Of a stretch of 64,000 nucleotides of DNA, positions 33,270 to 41,284 are shown piece by piece. Source of the stretch: EA-27 sp964396265 (GTDB lineage Archaea; Thermoplasmatota; Thermoplasmata; RBG-16-68-12; EA-27); assembly GCA_964396265.1 (NCBI GenBank), contig CAYNEM010000003.1, positions 1-64,000 on the forward strand, in the 5' to 3' direction. A model generated the notes under the pieces. It searched no databases. It saw only the letters and a program-made list of their open reading frames with translations, and had not been told where the DNA came from. Numbering within the stretch: the stretch's first letter is position 1; every line of letters starts with the position of its first letter. The translations under genes and the position numbers were made by a program.

Positions 33270-35342
33270 GTAGTCGCGTCGCAGTTCCGTCATCGTCCGC
33301 GTCTTCCCCGGCCCGGCCTGGGGCAACTCGGGAACGAGGACCACCTCGTGGACGTGCGCCAGGAGCGGATTCAGGTTCGCCTTGATGTTCTGCTCGAACT
33401 CACGCCGGAGTCGATCCGCAAGTTCCGCGGATCCGACGTGTCTCGGGTCTCGCGGGACCGCGTACACGACGAGCGCGTGCTGCCCGCTCCCGTCCACGTC
33501 CACCGCCAAAGGCTTCGCGTCGTACACGGCCTCGTGGACGATCGCGTTCCGGACCTCTTCGGAGCTGGTCTTGACGCCCCCGATGTTGATCACGTCGTCG
33601 ATCCGCCCTTCGTGGCGGTAGAAACCGCCGGCGAGCCGCACTATGCGATCCCCGTGGCGGCGGAGCACCTCGCCGTTCGGCCCACGCGGCAACCCCTCGT
33701 AGTATTCGCGGTAATGGCCCTCGGCGAGCAGCTCGTTCGAGAGGCCGATGCTCGGAGGGACCAAGAGGACCTCGCCGCGGTCCGCGGGCTTGCCTTCATC
33801 GTAGATCAGGAAGTCGAGGCCGAGCGCGGGCGTCGTGAACGTCGCGGGCGCGCACGGCTGCACGAGCGTCCCGGTGACGTATCCACCGCCGATTTCCGTG
33901 CCCCCGCAGTACTCGACGACGGGTCTGTATCCCCCCAACCACATCAGGTAGAACATCTCCTCCGGCAGCGACGGCTCCGCGGTGTTTCCGAACATGCGGA
34001 GGTGGTTCCAGTCGAGACCCTCCATCGTCCCCCGCGCCTTCCACGCCCTCACGAGCTTTGGGACGACCCCGAGGGACGTGACGTCCGCACGGGCCACGAA
34101 CTCCCCGAACGCCCGGCCCTGTGGATCGCCGACGTAGAGCGCCATCGTCCCACGGTTCACGAGGCTCGCGTACGTCAGCCACGGCCCCATCATCCAGCCG
34201 AAGCTCGTCGGCCACGCGAGGACGTCCGTCGGCCGCGCGTCCATGTGAAGGTACGCGTCGACCGCGCTCTTGATCGGCGTCGTGTGCGTCCAGGGGATCG
34301 CCTTCGGGTCCTTCGTCGTGCCCGAGGAGAAGAGGATGTTTGTGAAGTCCCCAGGCGTGCGCACGGCGACGTCCAAGGGCTCCCGTTCCCCGAGGAAGTC
34401 CTCCCACGCGACGTCCCCGGGCCTCTCGAGGAAGACGGACGATTCGCCCTCGGAAGGGACGACGACGGCCCGGGGGACCTTCGCCTCGACGACCTTCTCG
34501 TAGATGCCGAGGTCCTTTCCCCCTCGGCGGTACGCGTCGATCGTGAACACGGCCTTGGCGTCGGCGATGCGCACGCGCCTCTCGAGGTCGGGAGGGGCGA
34601 CGGTGTCCGCGATCCCTACGACGCACCGGCCCGCGAGGATAACGCCGAGGTAAACCGCGACGGCCTCCGGGGTCATCGGCATGTAGAGGGCGACGCGGTC
34701 TCGGGCGCCGATCCCGAGGGCCTCGAGCCCGTTCGCGACCCGCGCGCTGAGCCGAAGGAGTTCCCCGTACGTCAGACGACGAAGCTCGGAGGTTGCCTCC
34801 GAGGCGCTCACGATCGCGGTCTTGGCGGCGTCCGCGCGGAAGCAGCTCTCCGCGATGTTGAGCTCCGCGCCGGGCAGCCAGTCCGGTCGTGCGGCGTCCG
34901 ACCCGGGGTCGAGGATGCGCTCCGGTTCCTTGCGGAACGCGATGCCCACCTCGCGGATCATCCGCGCCCAGAAGTCCTCGCGGTGCGTCACGGACCATCG
35001 ATGGAGCTCCTCGTACGATCCGAGTCCGAGTCCCGACTGGAGGCGGCCGATGTTCGTGCCGCGCGCGTCCGTGGGATCGGGAATCCAAGCGGGCGGCGGC
35101 CCGTCTTGCGGGGCTCGACCCTCGTACGCGAGCTGGTACAGCCGCCAATGAAGAGGGAAGTCCCACCGCCAAGGAGGGTCGCGCACGATGGCCTGGCATT
35201 CTTGCCACAGCCGGACCTGGGCGTCCCCGTCACCCGTGGCCTGGCCGCGCAGGGCGGTCCTCGCACGTTCGGCAGCGATCCGCGCAGCCTCGGCGGGGAG
35301 CCCCGCGGCCTCCAGTTCCGAGGCGTCCACGTCGCGGCCCAT
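33243..35342 (-). CDS. Acyl-CoA/acetyl-CoA synthetase-like AMP-forming ligase
   Basis: A 699-residue adenylate-forming ligase most like acetyl-CoA and acetoacetyl-CoA synthetases. A5/A3-type sequence ILFSSGTTKDPKAIPWTH is the P-loop, VEYCGGTEIGGGY the A5 region, GRIDDVINIGGVKTSSEE the A8 hinge, and GPGKTRTMTEL carries the expected catalytic C-terminal Lys. The N-terminal ACS-type cap (PDWLPGAELNIAE) is present. Substrate: a short carboxylic acid, not specified further. Confidence 0.88.
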   Translation of the reverse strand: MGRDVDASELEAAGLPAEAARIAAERARTALRGQATGDGDAQVRLWQECQAIVRDPPWRWDFPLHWRLYQLAYEGRAPQDGPPPAWIPDPTDARGTNIGRLQSGLGLGSYEELHRWSVTHREDFWARMIREVGIAFRKEPERILDPGSDAARPDWLPGAELNIAESCFRADAAKTAIVSASEATSELRRLTYGELLRLSARVANGLEALGIGARDRVALYMPMTPEAVAVYLGVILAGRCVVGIADTVAPPDLERRVRIADAKAVFTIDAYRRGGKDLGIYEKVVEAKVPRAVVVPSEGESSVFLERPGDVAWEDFLGEREPLDVAVRTPGDFTNILFSSGTTKDPKAIPWTHTTPIKSAVDAYLHMDARPTDVLAWPTSFGWMMGPWLTYASLVNRGTMALYVGDPQGRAFGEFVARADVTSLGVVPKLVRAWKARGTMEGLDWNHLRMFGNTAEPSLPEEMFYLMWLGGYRPVVEYCGGTEIGGGYVTGTLVQPCAPATFTTPALGLDFLIYDEGKPADRGEVLLVPPSIGLSNELLAEGHYREYYEGLPRGPNGEVLRRHGDRIVRLAGGFYRHEGRIDDVINIGGVKTSSEEVRNAIVHEAVYDAKPLAVDVDGSGQHALVVYAVPRDPRHVGSAELADRLRREFEQNIKANLNPLLAHVHEVVLVPELPQAGPGKTRTMTELRRDYLSRTKVGR

Positions 35343-35550
35343 GCGCGACCATCGATGGGGACCACTTAAGAGTGCGGACGCGTACGGCTCCCGCGCCTCG
35401 GCGATGCGGGCTCGCTGTCGATCACCGCCAAGGTTCGCCGGCGGCAGGAGACCCGGACGGATGCGCGGGCGAGCTTCGCAATCGAAACGCCTATCACGCG
35501 CGATTCCCGAGAGGGTGGGTATTTATGTCGTCGGAGCCAAAGTCGGTTCC

Positions 35551-35898
35551 ATGCGCTGGCCGTGGGACCGTCGGACCCCTTCTCCGCCGGAGGGGCCGCG
35601 GCCCGAGCCACAGCCGAAGTCGTCGGGACGCACGGAGGTCCTGGACCTCATCTCGAAGCGACTCCGAGAGTGCGAGGAGGCCCTGCGGCGGAACCCGAAC
35701 GACCCGGACGCGCTGTTCACGCGGGGCGTGTTCCTCGCGCGAATCGGGGAATACTGGAGGTCGCTCCAGTGCCTCGAGCGCGTGACGGAGATCAACGGGG
35801 AGTATCCGGGCGTCTGGCTTCTCAAGTCCTCGCTGTACCTCCGCGTCGGGGACCACGCGAGGGCACGCGCCTGTCGCGAGCGCACCCAGACCGAGTAG
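35551..35898 (+). CDS. TPR-like protein
   Basis: A 115-residue protein with a proline-rich start (PPEGPRPEPQPKSS) and TPR-like units RLRECEEALRRNPNDPDALFTRGVFLARIGEY and EYPGVWLLKSSLYLRVGDH. It resembles the protein at 21852-22136 in the helices DPDALF and YPG(V/L)W, so they are probably paralogs. Start at ATG 35551 after an AT-rich region. The decarboxylase gene follows by 46 bases. Confidence 0.6.
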   Translation: MRWPWDRRTPSPPEGPRPEPQPKSSGRTEVLDLISKRLRECEEALRRNPNDPDALFTRGVFLARIGEYWRSLQCLERVTEINGEYPGVWLLKSSLYLRVGDHARARACRERTQTE

Positions 35899-35944
35899 AC
35901 GGGACGCGACAAGCGCTTTAACCCGCCTTCTCCTTCCACGCCCC

Positions 35945-36565
35945 GTGATCGCGCGCGGCGGGGGGCCCTTCGTCGTCGCCCCCCTTCTCGTGATGGTCCC
36001 ATTCGCTGCGCTCGCACTCCTCCTCGAGGATCCGAGGTGGTCGTACCCTGCCCTCCCGCTCGGCATCGCGTTCGTCTTCGGCCTCGTGTTCTTCCGCGAC
36101 CCGCAACGCGAGATCGGCCCGGGGATCGTCAGCCCCGCCGACGGACGGGTCTTGGCGGCGGATTCGGAGGAAGGCATACTGACCGTCTTCATGGGCGTCC
36201 ACAACGTCCACGTGAACCGCGCGCCCCTGGACGGCCGCGTCGTCTCCGTCGTGCACACGGACGGGGGCCACGCTCCGGCATACGCGGAGGACGCCGCGAC
36301 GAACGAGAGGGTCGAGACCACGCTCGACACCGCCGTCGGCCGTGTGACGGTGACGCAGATCGCGGGCGTCTTCGCGCGTCGGATCGTGCCCTACGTCCGC
36401 CGGGGCGACACCGTGAGGAAGGGACAGCGCATCGGGATGATCCGGTTCGGCTCGCGCGCGGAACTCCGCCTCCCAGAGGGCGTGCTCATCACCGTCCGGG
36501 TCGGGGACAAGGTGCGTGCGGGGGAGACCACGGTCGCGGAGGTGGGACTTGGCCTTCCTCCGTAA
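35945..36565 (+). CDS. asd: Archaetidylserine decarboxylase (PSD-like)
   Basis: A 206-residue short-form decarboxylase of the phosphatidylserine decarboxylase family. It converts archaetidylserine to archaetidylethanolamine. The autocleavage site is RFGSRAEL near residue 162; the Ser becomes the pyruvoyl group. The N-terminus has a membrane-type segment (FVVAPLLVMVPFAALALLL). GTG start. It overlaps the next gene by 17 bases. Confidence 0.9.
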   Translation: MIARGGGPFVVAPLLVMVPFAALALLLEDPRWSYPALPLGIAFVFGLVFFRDPQREIGPGIVSPADGRVLAADSEEGILTVFMGVHNVHVNRAPLDGRVVSVVHTDGGHAPAYAEDAATNERVETTLDTAVGRVTVTQIAGVFARRIVPYVRRGDTVRKGQRIGMIRFGSRAELRLPEGVLITVRVGDKVRAGETTVAEVGLGLPP

Positions 36566-37352
36566 GGAATCCGCCGCGGACCTCGTCACCTTGGGGAACG
36601 CCCTCTGCGGGTTCCTTGCGATGACCTACGTCGCGGACGGCAGGTTCACCGCCGCGGCGCTGCTGATCATCCTGGCGGCGCTCCTCGACGGCATCGACGG
36701 CGTGGTCGCCCGGCGGTGGGGATCGAGCCCCAGCGGCCGGTTCGCGGACGCGGTCGCCGACGCGGTCTCGTTCTGCCTGGCCCCGGCCCTCTTCCTCTAC
36801 GCGCTCACGTACGACCCCGCCCGGCCGAGCGCGTGGACGGACCTCCCCAACGCGCTCGCGGTCATCTCGAGCACTCTCGTGGCCGCGTTCGGCATCCTTC
36901 GCTTGTTCCGGTTCGCGGAGGCGGACTTCACGGCCCGCCACTTCCTCGGTCTCCCGACCCCCGCGAACGCGATGTTCCTCGTGAGCCTCGGCCTGCTCTT
37001 CGGGCCGACGAGGGACGGCTTCTCATGGCACCTCGTGGCGGAGCTCCCTTGGGCGGTGATGCTCGGCGCGCTCCTGTCCTCCGCGATCATGGTCACGGAG
37101 CTCCCGTATCCGAAGCTGGGCGACGGCTTCCGCCTCTTCGCGGCGGTCGGTTCCGCGATCACGGTCGCGATCATCCTTCCCACCGTCTTCGTCGGCGGGA
37201 TCGGGAGCGAGTGCACGTTCGGGCGTGCGGGCTGCCCCGTGCTCGAGCTCCCCCTCTTCGCCGCCGCCGTTGGCCTCATGCTCGCCTACATCATTGGAGG
37301 TCCCGTATATGCCAGGAGAGGATCCCGCAGCGAAGTGGTTCCGGTGCAGTGA
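36549..37352 (+). CDS. pssA: CDP-alcohol phosphatidyltransferase (archaetidylserine synthase-like)
   Basis: An integral membrane enzyme of about 267 residues, condensing CDP-archaeol with serine. The family motif (DG..AR...G...D...D) is at DGIDGVVARRWGSSPSGRFADAVAD, and several hydrophobic segments follow. The start is taken as TTG at 36549 (LAFLRKES), overlapping the decarboxylase gene; a GTG at 36516 would overlap more. With the gene before, it forms a serine-then-decarboxylate lipid pair. The 3' end overlaps mptD by 44 bases. Confidence 0.85.
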   Translation: MAFLRKESAADLVTLGNALCGFLAMTYVADGRFTAAALLIILAALLDGIDGVVARRWGSSPSGRFADAVADAVSFCLAPALFLYALTYDPARPSAWTDLPNALAVISSTLVAAFGILRLFRFAEADFTARHFLGLPTPANAMFLVSLGLLFGPTRDGFSWHLVAELPWAVMLGALLSSAIMVTELPYPKLGDGFRLFAAVGSAITVAIILPTVFVGGIGSECTFGRAGCPVLELPLFAAAVGLMLAYIIGGPVYARRGSRSEVVPVQ

Positions 37353-37692
37353 ACGCGAGCGCGCCGCATTCGAGGCGGGCATCAAGCTCGGCTCGATCTA
37401 TCACCAGTACGTCGGCGCGCCGGTGAACGAGACGAACGTCGAGGCGCTGGAGCGAGCGATCGAGGCCGGGGTGCGCGTGCAGCCGTTCGTCGAGGACGTG
37501 CGTGTGCGGATCGATCGGTCGAAGCTCCGCGCGAAGCGCGGCGCGCCGTACAAGTACTGGAGCGTGACGGGCGACATGCTCGACGTGTGGCTTCGGGTCC
37601 GCTACGGCGACGTCGTCGCGGAGTGCGAGATGGCCTACGTGGAGGAACTGCGATACCCCCTCATGCGCATCGTCGCGTTGCAGGAAGGATAG
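37309..37692 (+). CDS. mptD: Dihydroneopterin aldolase MptD
   Basis: A 127-residue protein matching the archaeal MptD (PF04038) family: CSERERAAFEAGIKLGSIYHQYVGAPVNETNVE and AIEAGVRVQPFVEDV are typical. It cleaves dihydroneopterin to hydroxymethyl-dihydropterin and glycolaldehyde in archaeal pterin synthesis. The ATG at 37309 overlaps the previous gene by 44 bases. The first committed enzyme MptA is encoded at 24708. Confidence 0.85.
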   Translation: MPGEDPAAKWFRCSERERAAFEAGIKLGSIYHQYVGAPVNETNVEALERAIEAGVRVQPFVEDVRVRIDRSKLRAKRGAPYKYWSVTGDMLDVWLRVRYGDVVAECEMAYVEELRYPLMRIVALQEG

Positions 37693-37720
37693 AAGGGGGC
37701 TTACGAGCCTCACCCGGCAC
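37691..37720. repeat. Interspersed repeat copy 1 (divergent)
   Basis: Reads AGAAGGGGGCTTACGA then GCCTCACCCGGCAC. It matches copy 3 at 26 of 30 positions. It begins at the mptD stop codon and ends 55 bases before the ArsR palindrome. Confidence 0.6.
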
Positions 37721-37775
37721 CCTTCGCTCCAAGGGACGCTCGGCGCTCCCCGTTCTCAGAAAATACGCAAGTTCA

Positions 37776-37797
37776 TATATACGGATGTCCGTATATA
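37776..37797. promoter_or_regulatory. Perfect palindrome over the ArsR start codon
   Basis: Arms TATATACGGA and TCCGTATATA are separated by TG, a perfect 10-2-10 inverted repeat. The ATG of the ArsR gene (37785) lies at its centre, and the AT-rich arms could also serve as a TATA element. A good autoregulatory operator candidate. Confidence 0.7.
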
Positions 37798-38123
37798 CGA
37801 GCGTGGACGAGATCTTCGCGGCGCTTTCTGACCCCACCCGACGTCTCATCCTAGAGTCTCTTCGCCCCGGGGAACGCACCGTGATGGAGCTTGTGCAGCG
37901 CGTTGGCATGCACCAGCCGGGCGTTTCGCGACACCTCGCAGTGTTGCGCGACGCGGGCCTGGTCAGGGTGCGGGCGGACGCTCAGCGGCGCAAGTACTCT
38001 CTCGAGCCCGGCCCCCTGCGAGAGATGGACGCTTGGCTCAATCACTATCGCGGCCTGTGGGACTCCCGCTTCAGCAAACTCGCCAACCATTTGGCGCACA
38101 AAGAGAGGAGTGACAACCCATGA
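37785..38123 (+). CDS. ArsR-family winged-helix regulator
   Basis: A 112-residue ArsR/SmtB-fold regulator: IFAALSDPTRRLILESL, then LVQRVGMHQPGVSRHLAVLRDAGLVRVRADAQRRKYSLEP. No metal-binding cysteines are seen, so it is of the type that pairs with an SRPBCC protein. It overlaps that downstream gene by 4 bases. The palindrome over its start codon suggests strong self-repression. Lies at the left edge of the accessory region. Confidence 0.9.
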   Translation: MSVYTSVDEIFAALSDPTRRLILESLRPGERTVMELVQRVGMHQPGVSRHLAVLRDAGLVRVRADAQRRKYSLEPGPLREMDAWLNHYRGLWDSRFSKLANHLAHKERSDNP

Positions 38124-38557
38124 ACAAACCCAAGAGCCTAACGGTCGAACACGTTTTCGACGCGAGTCCCGAAGAACTTTGGAGTGCATGGACCGACCCC
38201 GAGCAATACAAGAAGTGGTACAACCCCGCCCCCGGGATGGATCTCGTGATTCACGAATTCGACGTCCGCGTCGGCGGCCGGATTCACTTCGACATGCCGA
38301 TGCCCGAAGGTCGCGGCGGCAACTCCACGAAGGGCATCTTCCACGTGGTAGAGCCCAAGAAACGCCTCGTCTTCGGCGCCGAGGACAAGTCGAGCCTCAA
38401 CGATGTGACCTTCAAGCCCGAGGGCAAGAAGACTCGCGTCATCGTGGTCTGGAGCAGCACGAGGCCGGAGATGGGCTCGCCCGAGATGCAGGAGATGGCC
38501 ACAATGGCTTGGAAATCTAGCGCCGCCAAGCTCGAGCGGCTCCTGAGGGAGCCGTGA
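38120..38557 (+). CDS. SRPBCC / AHSA1-domain protein
   Basis: A 145-residue START-like fold protein of the AHSA1 group: VEHVFDASPEELWSAWTDPEQYKKWYNP at the start, then the EFDVRVGGRIHFDMP sheet. Such proteins bind hydrophobic ligands. ArsR-SRPBCC pairs are common in bacteria, where the regulator may respond to the ligand. The two genes overlap by 4 bases (ATGA). Confidence 0.85.
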   Translation: MNKPKSLTVEHVFDASPEELWSAWTDPEQYKKWYNPAPGMDLVIHEFDVRVGGRIHFDMPMPEGRGGNSTKGIFHVVEPKKRLVFGAEDKSSLNDVTFKPEGKKTRVIVVWSSTRPEMGSPEMQEMATMAWKSSAAKLERLLREP

Positions 38558-38690
38558 ACCTGAAGATCGGAAGCAGCGACCTCGAGGTCATGGTCGCCGG
38601 CAGGCTGGCGTCCCCCGGCCCGGCAAAAAGGCGGAGAGCAACGGTTCAAGCACTCTACGGAGTTTCTGTCTGAGCGCCCTTTGAGCCCCC

Positions 38691-38719
38691 TAGAGGGCTT
38701 ATGACGGTCACCCTGGCAC
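38691..38719. repeat. Interspersed repeat copy 2 (shortened)
   Basis: Reads TAGAGGGCTTATGACGGTCA then CCCTGGCAC. It shares GGGCTTA(C/T)GACGGTCACC with copy 3, with a small deletion and one substitution. It lies between the SRPBCC gene and the VapBC pair. Confidence 0.55.
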
Positions 38720-38792
38720 CACGGGGTCGATCCTGCCGACGGATCGGCGGCGTATGCGAATGTTCATATGCGCGTATGCATCTCATTGACGC

Positions 38793-39068
38793 ATGGGCGC
38801 CACATCCATCCGACTCGGAAGCTCGCAGAAGCGCAAGCTGGAACAGGCGGCGAAGCTCCTCGAGCGGCGCCTCGGACGCCGTGTGAGCCACGGCCAGGCC
38901 GTCGAGGCGCTCGCCGACGCCGCCCTCCGCAGGCCTCAGCTCCTCGACCAGGCGGCGGAGCGTATGGACATGGATCTCCGAGACGACCCGTTCTTCGATC
39001 CTTCCTTCGTCTTCGACCTGGGCAAGACGGACGCTCGAACGATCGATAGAATCCTCTATGGCGAGTAG
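38793..39068 (+). CDS. VapB-type antitoxin (RHH-like)
   Basis: A 91-residue protein starting MGATSIRLGSSQKRKLEQAAKLLERRLG, where the first strand and two helices look like a ribbon-helix-helix. The C-terminal acidic tail (DLRDDPFFDPSFVFDLGKTD) is probably the part that binds the toxin. It overlaps the PIN gene start region, so it is likely the antitoxin of a VapBC pair. The direct repeats GCGTATGC at 38750 and 38772 may be its operator. Confidence 0.7.
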   Translation: MGATSIRLGSSQKRKLEQAAKLLERRLGRRVSHGQAVEALADAALRRPQLLDQAAERMDMDLRDDPFFDPSFVFDLGKTDARTIDRILYGE

Positions 39069-39069
39069 C

Positions 39070-39489
39070 ATGGAAGAGTGGTTCGTCGACACGACCTTCC
39101 TCGTCGCCAGGTTCAACCTACGAGACGCGCACCACAAGGGCGCCTTGTCCCTCCTCCGGGAGCTCGCGGAGGGCAAAGGGGGTGCTTTCAGGCTCGTGAC
39201 CACGGACTACGTCTTCGACGAGATGGTGACCGCGATCCTCGCGAGGACCGGAAGTCACGATTTGGCGGCGGAGGCGGGGCGCTCGATCCTCGGCTCCAAG
39301 GCATGGCGGTTGGAGGTCCTCACCCGCCAGGACTTCGAAAGGGCCTGGGCCCTGTTCCTCGAGCGCAAGGACAAGCGCTGGAGTTTTACGGATTGTACGT
39401 CGTTTGCATTCATGGAGCACAGGGGGTTCAAGAAGGCCCTGTCCTTTGATCGCAACTTCGCGCAGGCAGGGTTTGCGATGTTTCCCTAA
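39070..39489 (+). CDS. PIN-domain toxin (VapC)
   Basis: A 139-residue PIN nuclease. The four acidic positions are present: Asp in VDTTFLV, Glu in DEMVTAI, Asp in FTDCTSF and Asp in SFDRNFA. Expected to cut tRNA or rRNA when free. Start at ATG 39070 (MEEWFVDTTF); an earlier ATG at 39058 overlaps the antitoxin stop and would add four residues. Confidence 0.85.
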   Translation: MEEWFVDTTFLVARFNLRDAHHKGALSLLRELAEGKGGAFRLVTTDYVFDEMVTAILARTGSHDLAAEAGRSILGSKAWRLEVLTRQDFERAWALFLERKDKRWSFTDCTSFAFMEHRGFKKALSFDRNFAQAGFAMFP

Positions 39490-39638
39490 TGGGGATGTCG
39501 AATCTGCGCTGGACCACCTCCGACGACGCCCATCCCACACGGGCCGCTGGGCCACAGCGGGAAACGGTGAAGAGGAAACCGAAGATTAACTCCGATCACG
39601 CCGACCGGCCCGGCACGGGTTCTTGTATGACCAATCAC

Positions 39639-39670
39639 CAAGAAGGGGGCTTACGACGGTCACCTGGCAC
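39639..39670. repeat. Interspersed repeat copy 3 (24-base core identical to copy 4)
   Basis: The core (39639-39662) contains GGGGGCTTACGACGGTCA and is identical over 24 bases to copy 4 at 41285-41308, in the same orientation. CCTGGCAC follows, as in copies 1 and 2. It lies between VapC and the unknown gene. Confidence 0.7.
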
Positions 39671-39680
39671 ATAATCCCCC

Positions 39681-39714
39681 TTATTGTTCGTCGGCAAGGG
39701 ATTATTGTTCGTCG
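39681..39714. repeat. Two direct copies of TTATTGTTCGTCG
   Basis: TTATTGTTCGTCG is at 39681-39693 and 39702-39714, a 21-base period. It is AT-rich against the high-GC background and close to the end of the unknown gene. Could be a duplication or an operator. Confidence 0.5.
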
Positions 39715-39742
39715 ACTCAGGCGGCTCGTGTGGATAGATCTC

Positions 39743-40432
39743 TCAGATCGGCGACTCCAATCCAGATTGAGTGTTGGAGGGTGGCGCCTGGTCTACCTCC
39801 CGATACTTGGGTGCCCGGAAAGCGCAGTATTTCCAATCGGGACCCTCCAGTGAGGGGACGACTTGGACGACGCCTGGCTCGTCCCCGAATTCGACGTCCA
39901 CGATATCGCCGGGAACGTATCCTTGGGGGGTCCTTACGAACGACGAACTCGCGCTTCCCTGGGCGTGTCCGAACTTGGTTCCATCCCTCAGGATGAAGTT
40001 CACGACCATGCCGCCCATGTGGGTTTCTCCATGTCCGTTCATCTTCTCCTCGATGGAGATCGGCAGTTTCTTGGGGCTCTGGATAATACGCCTCAGTCTG
40101 ACGGCCCGAAGTAGCATCTGCGAGGGAACGTCGAAAAGACTCCAACGAGTTACTTCGGAGCTCTCGATGAAGATTACACACTGCTCAACCCTACCATCAT
40201 CCAGCACTGCGGCAGCCGAGGTTGGAGAACCTGAGGCACGCGGGATGGATCTGAGTTCGTCCCACAAATTGGAGGGTAGTTCCGGAGGATCGAGCAGGCC
40301 GTACTCCATACAGCGCTCGACATCCCTGCGTCGAAACCACCGAACGATTACGGCGTCAGGGTCATGCTCGCGAATACGCCGCCAGATCGCCTTCTTGTAC
40401 TTTCGGTAGTCTCGATAGCCGATGCGCACCAA
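39743..40432 (-). CDS. Hypothetical protein, accessory-region gene
   Basis: A 229-residue protein I cannot assign. N-terminus VRIGYRDYRKYKKAIWRRIREHDPDA is basic; the middle holds SIEEKMNGHGETHMGGMVVNFILRDGT; the end is beta-rich. No signal, membrane segment or known motif. It is the only minus-strand gene of the accessory block and its codon use is more AT-rich (AGA, ATA, GGA) than the neighbours, which suggests recent arrival. It is flanked by repeat copies 3 and 4 together with the next two genes. Confidence 0.55.
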   Translation of the reverse strand: MVRIGYRDYRKYKKAIWRRIREHDPDAVIVRWFRRRDVERCMEYGLLDPPELPSNLWDELRSIPRASGSPTSAAAVLDDGRVEQCVIFIESSEVTRWSLFDVPSQMLLRAVRLRRIIQSPKKLPISIEEKMNGHGETHMGGMVVNFILRDGTKFGHAQGSASSSFVRTPQGYVPGDIVDVEFGDEPGVVQVVPSLEGPDWKYCAFRAPKYREVDQAPPSNTQSGLESPI

Positions 40433-40560
40433 GAGTCTCTAACACCGCCTGCCACAAAGCCCCTTGGATGGAGCTACGGGTCCTCGCACATCCAAGTATC
40501 CTGCCTCTGCCTCTGCAGCGGATGTCGCGAGGACAACAGGGACAATGTTGTCGTGCGCGA

Positions 40561-40579
40561 CCACGGGTTTAAGCCGTGG
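40561..40579. promoter_or_regulatory. Hairpin upstream of the DUF433 gene
   Basis: Arms CCACGG and CCGTGG flank GTTTAAG, a perfect 6-7-6 dyad ending 17 bases before the DUF433 ATG. The centre is AT-rich. It may be an operator or a leader hairpin. Confidence 0.45.
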
Positions 40580-40596
40580 GGAGCCCTCCTCCCTGC

Positions 40597-40845
40597 ATGG
40601 CAAAGGGCAAGGCGCGCGACGGACGGATCGTGGTCAATCCCAAGGTGATGCTCGGCAAGCCGATTGTCCGTGGCACCCGAATCACTGTGGAGATTCTCTT
40701 GGAAAAGCTCGCCGCCGGACTCAGCGTGGAAGAGGTCCTGAAGGACTATCCGCAGCTCACACGCGAGGACATCCGAGCCGCGCTCGAGTACGCCTCGCAC
40801 GCCGTGGGGGCGGAGGAGATCCGACCCCTTCGAGTGGAATCGTAA
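40597..40845 (+). CDS. DUF433 antitoxin-like protein
   Basis: An 82-residue DUF433 protein: VNPKVMLGKPIVRGTRITVEILLEKLAAGLSVEEVLKDYPQLTREDIRAALEYA is the family core, which forms a small helix-turn-helix. These are predicted antitoxins, usually next to a PIN-like DUF5615 gene, as here (22 bases downstream). ATG at 40597. Confidence 0.9.
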   Translation: MAKGKARDGRIVVNPKVMLGKPIVRGTRITVEILLEKLAAGLSVEEVLKDYPQLTREDIRAALEYASHAVGAEEIRPLRVES

Positions 40846-40866
40846 CCCTCCGATGGGGTTCCTGCG

Positions 40867-41244
40867 ATGGCGAAGGAGCGCCTACCTCGGTTCCTGGCGG
40901 ATGAGAACGTCGAAGCCCCGGTCATCCAAGCCTTGCGCGATCTGGGTCATGAGGTGCTTGAGGTCCGCCAGCTCAAACCCGGCGCCGAGGATGACGAGGT
41001 GGTCTCGCTCGCGCGCGAAAGGAAGTGCGTTCTCGTAACGAACGACAAGGGCTTCGGGGAGCTCGTGTTCCTGCAGGGTAAGAGGGTCCCCGGAGCGCTA
41101 CTGCTCCGACTTCCGGGAAGCAGCGGGGAGCAGAAGGCCCCGGTGGTCCGAGCCGCGGTCAGCGGGACGGGCTCGCGCCTACTGCGACACTTCGTTGTGG
41201 TCGAGCCCGGTCGTGTCCGGTCGCGGCTGCTCCGCGTCCGATAG
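40867..41244 (+). CDS. DUF5615 (PIN-like) toxin-like protein
   Basis: A 125-residue protein of the DUF5615 PIN-like family. RFLADENVEAPVIQALRDLGHEV and VLVTNDKGFGELVF hold the conserved acidic residues that resemble a PIN nuclease site. Partner of the DUF433 gene. The function is predicted, not shown, for this pair type. Confidence 0.85.
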   Translation: MAKERLPRFLADENVEAPVIQALRDLGHEVLEVRQLKPGAEDDEVVSLARERKCVLVTNDKGFGELVFLQGKRVPGALLLRLPGSSGEQKAPVVRAAVSGTGSRLLRHFVVVEPGRVRSRLLRVR

Positions 41245-41284
41245 GGTCGTCAAATGTTCAGAGGACCATTCCGAAGCCCTTCAG

